Assembly: GCF_004341105.1 (NCBI RefSeq)
Contig: NZ_SLZK01000002.1
Span: 124,001 to 188,000 of the forward strand
Source of the DNA: Rhizobium sp. BK418
GTDB lineage: Bacteria > Pseudomonadota > Alphaproteobacteria > Rhizobiales > Rhizobiaceae
DNA: 64,000 nucleotides
Direction: 5' to 3'
The stretch's first letter is position 1. Every line of letters starts with the position of its first letter. Below are positions 60,493 to 64,000 of this stretch, piece by piece. The position numbers and the translations under genes were made by a program. The notes below the pieces were generated by a model. The model searched no databases. It was given only the letters and a program-made list of their open reading frames with translations, and was not told the DNA's origin.

Positions 60493-60879
60493 TCAGTTCA
60501 TCTGGATGCGTTCCGGATAAATGTCGTAACGCTTTTCACCGATGGTGATGCGTACGGCCTTCAGCCGCTTCTCGTTGCGATCCTGCGAACGGTTTCCGAG
60601 TGCCACGACCTGATCGCCGGGTTTTGCGACACCCTCCACGAAGCCGGAGCGCTCTGTCTGACGCGGATTGCCGAGTTCGACGCGCCAGAGACCGTCGTCG
60701 ACGGTTACAACGTCGAGCGTCGGATGCGGCCCGCCCATGGATATCTGCTGTATGGCGCCACGAAGCTCGATCTGATCGGCTTCCGCCCATGACCAGCCAT
60801 GATGCGCCGCCGCACCCGTTGCGAATGCAGCCGAGAGCATGGCAGCCGCCAGCACTCGCTTTCCCGAAAGTATAGACAT
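60493..60879 (-). CDS. DUF6152-like secreted protein
   Basis: A 128-residue protein with signal peptide (MSILSGKRVLAAAMLSAAFATGAAAHH) and a small beta-rich domain: HHGWSWAEADQIELRGAIQQISMGGPHPTLDVVTVDDGLWRVELGNPRQTERSG, then KPGDQVVALGNRSQDRNEKRLKAVRITI. This is the DUF6152 pattern. The mature protein begins with HHGW, a possible copper-binding amino-terminal His pair. Starts the leftward pair with DUF6644; the role is unknown. Confidence 0.75.
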   Translation of the reverse strand: MSILSGKRVLAAAMLSAAFATGAAAHHGWSWAEADQIELRGAIQQISMGGPHPTLDVVTVDDGLWRVELGNPRQTERSGFVEGVAKPGDQVVALGNRSQDRNEKRLKAVRITIGEKRYDIYPERIQMN

Positions 60880-60981
60880 GATGTTCTCCCTACCCGCATG
60901 CACGGGCAGGTGGAGCATCGATGATAGATAAAAAGAGCACTCACCGATTGTTGAAGATCGGTGAGTGGGAGGAGAAACGGA

Positions 60982-61428
60982 TCAGGCGAGCAGACGTGTG
61001 ACTTCGGCACCCTGCTTGGTGCCGACGGCATCGGCGATGGTCGTGGAAAAGAGCACCTTACGGGTGGCGTCTGCCACCTTGGCGAAGACATGACGGATTT
61101 CGCAATTCTGCTCGCCATCGCAATCATCGCACTTGCGGTAAGCGGTGATCGACAGGCACGGCAAAGGTGCAATGGGACCGTCGATAATACGCAGGATTTC
61201 GCCAAAGGTAATGTTGTGGGCCGGCTTCAGCAGCAGATAACCGCCCTGCTTGCCGCGACGGCTGACGACGATGCCGTGATGCTTCAGGTCGAGCAGGATC
61301 TGTTCCAGAAACTTCTTCGGAATCTTCTGCTGCACGGCGATGTCGGAAATCATGACGGGTTCATCGGCCTCGGCTTCCGCCAAAACCGTTAGCGCCCGCA
61401 GCGCATATTTTGCCTTTTGCGTAATCAT
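60982..61428 (-). CDS. Rrf2-family regulator with Cys cluster
   Basis: A 148-residue Rrf2 regulator: MITQKAKYALRALTVLAEAEADEPVMISDIAVQQKIPKKFLEQILLDLKHHGIVVSRRGKQGGYLL. Cys91, Cys100, Cys103 and Cys109 (PCLSITAYRKCDDCDGEQNC) could bind an Fe-S cluster as in IscR/RirA/NsrR. It is divergent from cysH-cysD-cysN, so control of sulphate assimilation, as in CymR, is the likely role. An ATG at 61428 has no strong ribosome site. Confidence 0.87.
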   Translation of the reverse strand: MITQKAKYALRALTVLAEAEADEPVMISDIAVQQKIPKKFLEQILLDLKHHGIVVSRRGKQGGYLLLKPAHNITFGEILRIIDGPIAPLPCLSITAYRKCDDCDGEQNCEIRHVFAKVADATRKVLFSTTIADAVGTKQGAEVTRLLA

Positions 61429-61847
61429 CTCGGACCGTCGACACACACAGAGCGGTGTCGAATCCCGACATCGCTGCGAAAGCTAATCGCCTCTATTGCA
61501 CAGCCAGCATGAACGGAATTTGAACGCGCCGGAAAAAGCCTTGAGAGACAAGTATTTTGGCCCTGTTTTTCACCCTCGGCCAATAGCTGATAACTTACTT
61601 CAAAAAACGGCAATTTTCATCATTATCGCCATCACTTCCGATTTCCAATTGACAGGCGGCGTGTAACACTACTATTTCTATAGACATTAAGTCGAGGCGA
61701 CTTTTCGGCGCCGGCGGCTGCTTTTCTGCATTGCGGCAGGATGGGAGAGATATTTGCTCCGCTAAGCAGTCCTTTCGAAATCCCTTTTTCTGTCCGACCT
61801 GTCGTTGAGCTGCGATACTCCGGCCAACATCAAGGACAGGATTCCCC
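61429..61847. other. Intergenic region between Rrf2 gene and cysH
   Basis: A 419-base divergent promoter region. It contains the TTGACA-like hexamer at 61649 (see separate entry), ATAGCTGATAACTTACTT around 61583-61600 (AT-rich, possible regulator site), and a G/C-rich stretch at 61706-61740. I see no gene in it; the short frames lack ribosome sites. Confidence 0.4.
61649..61678 (+). promoter_or_regulatory. Candidate cysHDN promoter
   Basis: TTGACA (61649-61654), 18 bases, then TATTTC (61673-61678), a sigma-70-like pair about 170 bases upstream of cysH. The spacing is one longer than ideal. Only a candidate, with no comparison available. Confidence 0.35.
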
Positions 61848-62591
61848 ATGACTGTTATCAATCCGATCCAAGAAGCTGAGGCCTTGGCTGCAAAGCTGGA
61901 ACGCCTTGACCTCGCAGGCCGGCTTTCGCTCGTTGCCGGCCTTGGCGGACGCGTCGTCTTCACCACCTCCCTCGGAATCGAAGACCAGGTCATCACTGCA
62001 GAAATCGGCACGCATCGCCTGCCGATCGACGTCGTGACGCTGCAGACGGGCCGGCTTTTCAAGGAAACGCTTGATCTGATCGGCGAGACCGAGAGCCAGT
62101 ACGACATCCATATAACGCGCTATGAACCGGAGCAGGCCGATATCGACGCCTACGCAGCGAAGTACGGCATGAACGGTTTCTACGAGAGCGTCGAAGCCAG
62201 GCATGCCTGTTGTAGCGTGCGCAAGCTGAAGCCGCTTGCACGAGCACTTGAAGGCGCAACGATCTGGATCACCGGCCTGCGCCGCGGCCAGTCGGCCAAC
62301 CGCGCCGAGACCCCTTTTGCGGAATATGACGCCGAGCGTCACCTCTTGAAGGTCAATCCGCTTGCTGATTGGGATATCGACGCAATCAAGGTCTTCGTCG
62401 CCGACAATGGCGTGCCGATAAATCCGTTGCATGCCCGCGGTTATCCCTCAATCGGTTGCGAGCCCTGCACCCGTGCCATCAAGCCCGGTGAGCCTGAGCG
62501 CGCAGGCCGCTGGTGGTGGGAGCAGGATGAGAAGCGCGAATGCGGTCTGCATGTCGCCGAAGAGACGGCTTCGATCGTCGCGCAGCAATAA
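61848..62591 (+). CDS. cysH: Adenylylsulfate (APS)/phosphoadenylylsulfate reductase
   Basis: A 247-residue reductase of the assimilatory APS type. Cys121-Cys122 ([11 protein letters not shown]) and Cys204/Cys207 (GCEPCTRAI) are the [4Fe-4S] ligands that distinguish APS reductases from PAPS reductases, and Cys232 (ECGLH) is the catalytic cysteine. [12 protein letters not shown] binds substrate. It reduces APS to sulphite with thioredoxin. First gene of cysHDN, with a Rrf2 regulator divergent. Confidence 0.94.
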   Translation: MTVINPIQEAEALAAKLERLDLAGRLSLVAGLGGRVVFTTSLGIEDQVITAEIGTHRLPIDVVTLQTGRLFKETLDLIGETESQYDIHITRYEPEQADIDAYAAKYGMNGFYESVEARHACCSVRKLKPLARALEGATIWITGLRRGQSANRAETPFAEYDAERHLLKVNPLADWDIDAIKVFVADNGVPINPLHARGYPSIGCEPCTRAIKPGEPERAGRWWWEQDEKRECGLHVAEETASIVAQQ

Positions 62592-62608
62592 GAAATCTGG
62601 AGTACGAA

Positions 62609-63562
62609 ATGCCCGATACCCGTCAGGATACGGAATTGACCAATCCGCAGAGCGCCAAGCCGCCACTCGACCCCCATCTGAAGGCACTGGAAAACGAAGC
62701 AATTCATATCTTCCGCGAAGTTGCCGCCGAATTCGAGCGTCCGGTGATGCTCTATTCGATCGGCAAAGATTCCTCCGTGCTGCTGCATCTTGCCCGCAAG
62801 GCCTTCTATCCCGGCCGCGTACCTTTCCCGCTGCTGCACGTCAACACGGGCTGGAAGTTTGCAGAGATGATCACCTTCCGCGACGAGATCGTGAAGAAGT
62901 ACGATCTCGACTTGATCGAGCACATCAATCCGCGCGGCAAAGCTGAAAATATCACGCCTTTCACCTATGGCTCGGCGCGCTATACCGACATCATGAAGAC
63001 GGAAGCATTGCGCAACGCGCTGGACGCCGGCCAGTACGACGCGGCCTTCGGCGGCGCGCGGCGCGATGAGGAAGCCTCTCGCGCCAAGGAACGCATCTAT
63101 TCGTTCCGCACGCCCGATCATCGCTGGGATCCGCGCAACCAGCGCCCGGAACTCTGGAACATCTATAACGGTCAGATCCGCAAAGGCGAGAGCGTTCGCG
63201 TCTTCCCGCTGTCGAACTGGACCGAGGTTGATATCTGGCGCTACATTCAGGCCGAGGAAATCCCGATCGTGCCGCTCTATTTCGCGGCCAAGCGCCCCTA
63301 TGTTGAGCGTGACGGCATGATGATCGCTGCCTCCGATCCGCGTTTGGAACTGCTGCCCGGCGAAACCAAGCAGGAAGACTTCATCCGCTTCCGCACACTC
63401 GGCTGCTTCCCGCTGACGGGCGCAATCCGCTCGACCGCCACTACCCTGGAAGACATCATCGCGGAACTGGAGATCGCCACGGTTTCCGAGCGCCAGGGCC
63501 GCGCCATCGACCGTGATCAATCCGGTTCCATGGAAAAGAAGAAGCGTGAAGGATATTTCTGA
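62609..63562 (+). CDS. cysD: Sulfate adenylyltransferase small subunit
   Basis: A 317-residue ATP sulfurylase small subunit. The N-type ATP-pyrophosphatase motif is [36 protein letters not shown], followed by [21 protein letters not shown] and [13 protein letters not shown]. Forms APS from sulphate and ATP with CysN. GGAG in front of ATG 62609. One base separates its stop from the cysN start. Confidence 0.95.
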   Translation: MPDTRQDTELTNPQSAKPPLDPHLKALENEAIHIFREVAAEFERPVMLYSIGKDSSVLLHLARKAFYPGRVPFPLLHVNTGWKFAEMITFRDEIVKKYDLDLIEHINPRGKAENITPFTYGSARYTDIMKTEALRNALDAGQYDAAFGGARRDEEASRAKERIYSFRTPDHRWDPRNQRPELWNIYNGQIRKGESVRVFPLSNWTEVDIWRYIQAEEIPIVPLYFAAKRPYVERDGMMIAASDPRLELLPGETKQEDFIRFRTLGCFPLTGAIRSTATTLEDIIAELEIATVSERQGRAIDRDQSGSMEKKKREGYF

Positions 63563-63563
63563 G

Positions 63564-64000
63564 ATGACTGCAGCAGTTCCCGCAAACGCCGTCGCCGTGC
63601 CCGCCGCCGAGCCTCTGAAGGCCGTGCGCGACTCGCGCCCGTTGCGCCTCATCACCTGCGGCAGCGTCGATGATGGCAAGTCCACCCTGATCGGCCGCCT
63701 GCTCTGGGATACCAAGGCAGTGAAGGAAGACCAGGCGGCGACGCTTCGCCGTGATTCCACCGGCAAGCAGAACGATCTCGGCCTCCCCGATTTCGCGCTG
63801 CTTCTCGATGGCCTGCAGGCCGAGCGCGAACAGGGCATCACCATCGATGTCGCCTATCGCTATTTCTCAACCGATAAACGCTCCTTCATCGTCGCCGACA
63901 CGCCTGGCCACGAGCAATATACCCGCAACATGGCGACCGGCGCATCCACCGCCGATCTCGCCGTCCTGCTGGTGGATGCCCGCGCCGGCATCCTCGAACA
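63564..64000 (+). CDS. cysN: Sulfate adenylyltransferase large subunit (CysN or CysNC), cut by window end
   Basis: The first 145 codons of an EF-Tu-like GTPase. G1 motif [18 protein letters not shown]2 region [15 protein letters not shown]3 motif [15 protein letters not shown] hydrolysis by CysN drives APS synthesis by CysD. In many rhizobia the protein is fused to APS kinase (CysC); the C-terminus lies outside the window, so this cannot be decided here. Confidence 0.93.
   Translation, partial: MTAAVPANAVAVPAAEPLKAVRDSRPLRLITCGSVDDGKSTLIGRLLWDTKAVKEDQAATLRRDSTGKQNDLGLPDFALLLDGLQAEREQGITIDVAYRYFSTDKRSFIVADTPGHEQYTRNMATGASTADLAVLLVDARAGILE

Noticed and set aside
62441-63844. 467-codon minus-strand frame across cysH, cysD and cysN
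   Set aside because: Antisense to three intact sulphate-assimilation genes.

Overview
The window looks like ordinary chromosome of a Rhizobium-type alphaproteobacterium. The evidence is the high GC content, the betI-betB-betA and Rrf2/cysH-cysD-cysN neighbourhoods, an R. etli-type asparaginase, the ligase-associated exonuclease/ATP-dependent ligase pair, and RIME-like palindromic repeats between genes. I see no rRNA, tRNA, insertion sequence, integrase, phage gene or CRISPR array. The left edge cuts a tetR-like gene and the right edge cuts cysN.

Layout. 1-1.4 kb: divergent tetR/tetA-like pair with two tet-type operators. 1.5-10.6 kb: housekeeping and envelope genes (TIM-barrel isomerase, cupin, small secreted proteins, class A penicillin-binding protein, trans-aconitate methyltransferase, zwf without pgl/edd, DUF2267-like). 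10.7-15.3 kb: HerA-like ATPase, PhnA-like protein, GNAT enzyme, ABC-F ATPase with a possible leader peptide. 15.3-19.7 kb: a RIME-like repeat, a VOC/DUF1579/DUF899 operon facing a MarR regulator, and a MerR/aldo-keto reductase pair with a textbook 19-bp-spacer promoter. 19.8-26.5 kb: secreted phosphoesterase, di-haem peroxidase, ohr/ohrR, and a DHA2 transporter with a divergent LysR regulator. 26.5-33 kb: repeats, tandem L,D-transpeptidases, a Tat-exported hydrolase, the ligase/exonuclease repair pair, and DUF922. 33.4-45 kb: dienelactone hydrolase-like protein, GDPD, a PAS-GAF-GGDEF-EAL protein, a Tat-exported beta-helix protein, two GSTs, LysR, a DUF4142/di-haem cytochrome operon, YjbR, and a DUF4406 gene facing a DeoR regulator. 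45-53.6 kb: R. etli-type asparaginase, SET-type exporter, a SufR-like regulator facing an MFS exporter, quinone oxidoreductase, EAL-CBS-GGDEF protein, orphan ParD-like antitoxin. 53.8-64 kb: HdeD-like protein, betIBA, an ECF41-type sigma factor plus flavodoxin locus, a small membrane/secreted pair, and Rrf2 facing cysHDN.

The recurring theme is stress and xenobiotic handling through small regulator-target pairs. In at least eight places a regulator gene is next to its likely target and a palindromic operator candidate can be read between or just upstream of them (tet, MarR, MerR, OhrR, DeoR, SufR-like, BetI, ECF41). The most informative less-described loci are: the ECF41-type sigma gene, which has a TGTCACA-N16-CGTC promoter directly upstream of its own mRNA and a 13-codon overlapping leader ORF; the DeoR/DUF4406 divergent pair with two copies of a 25-bp operator spaced 39 bp apart; and the SufR-like regulator/MFS pair with three copies of the half-site ATTTTCCAA. 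I found no clear anti-phage or other wholly novel multi-gene system.
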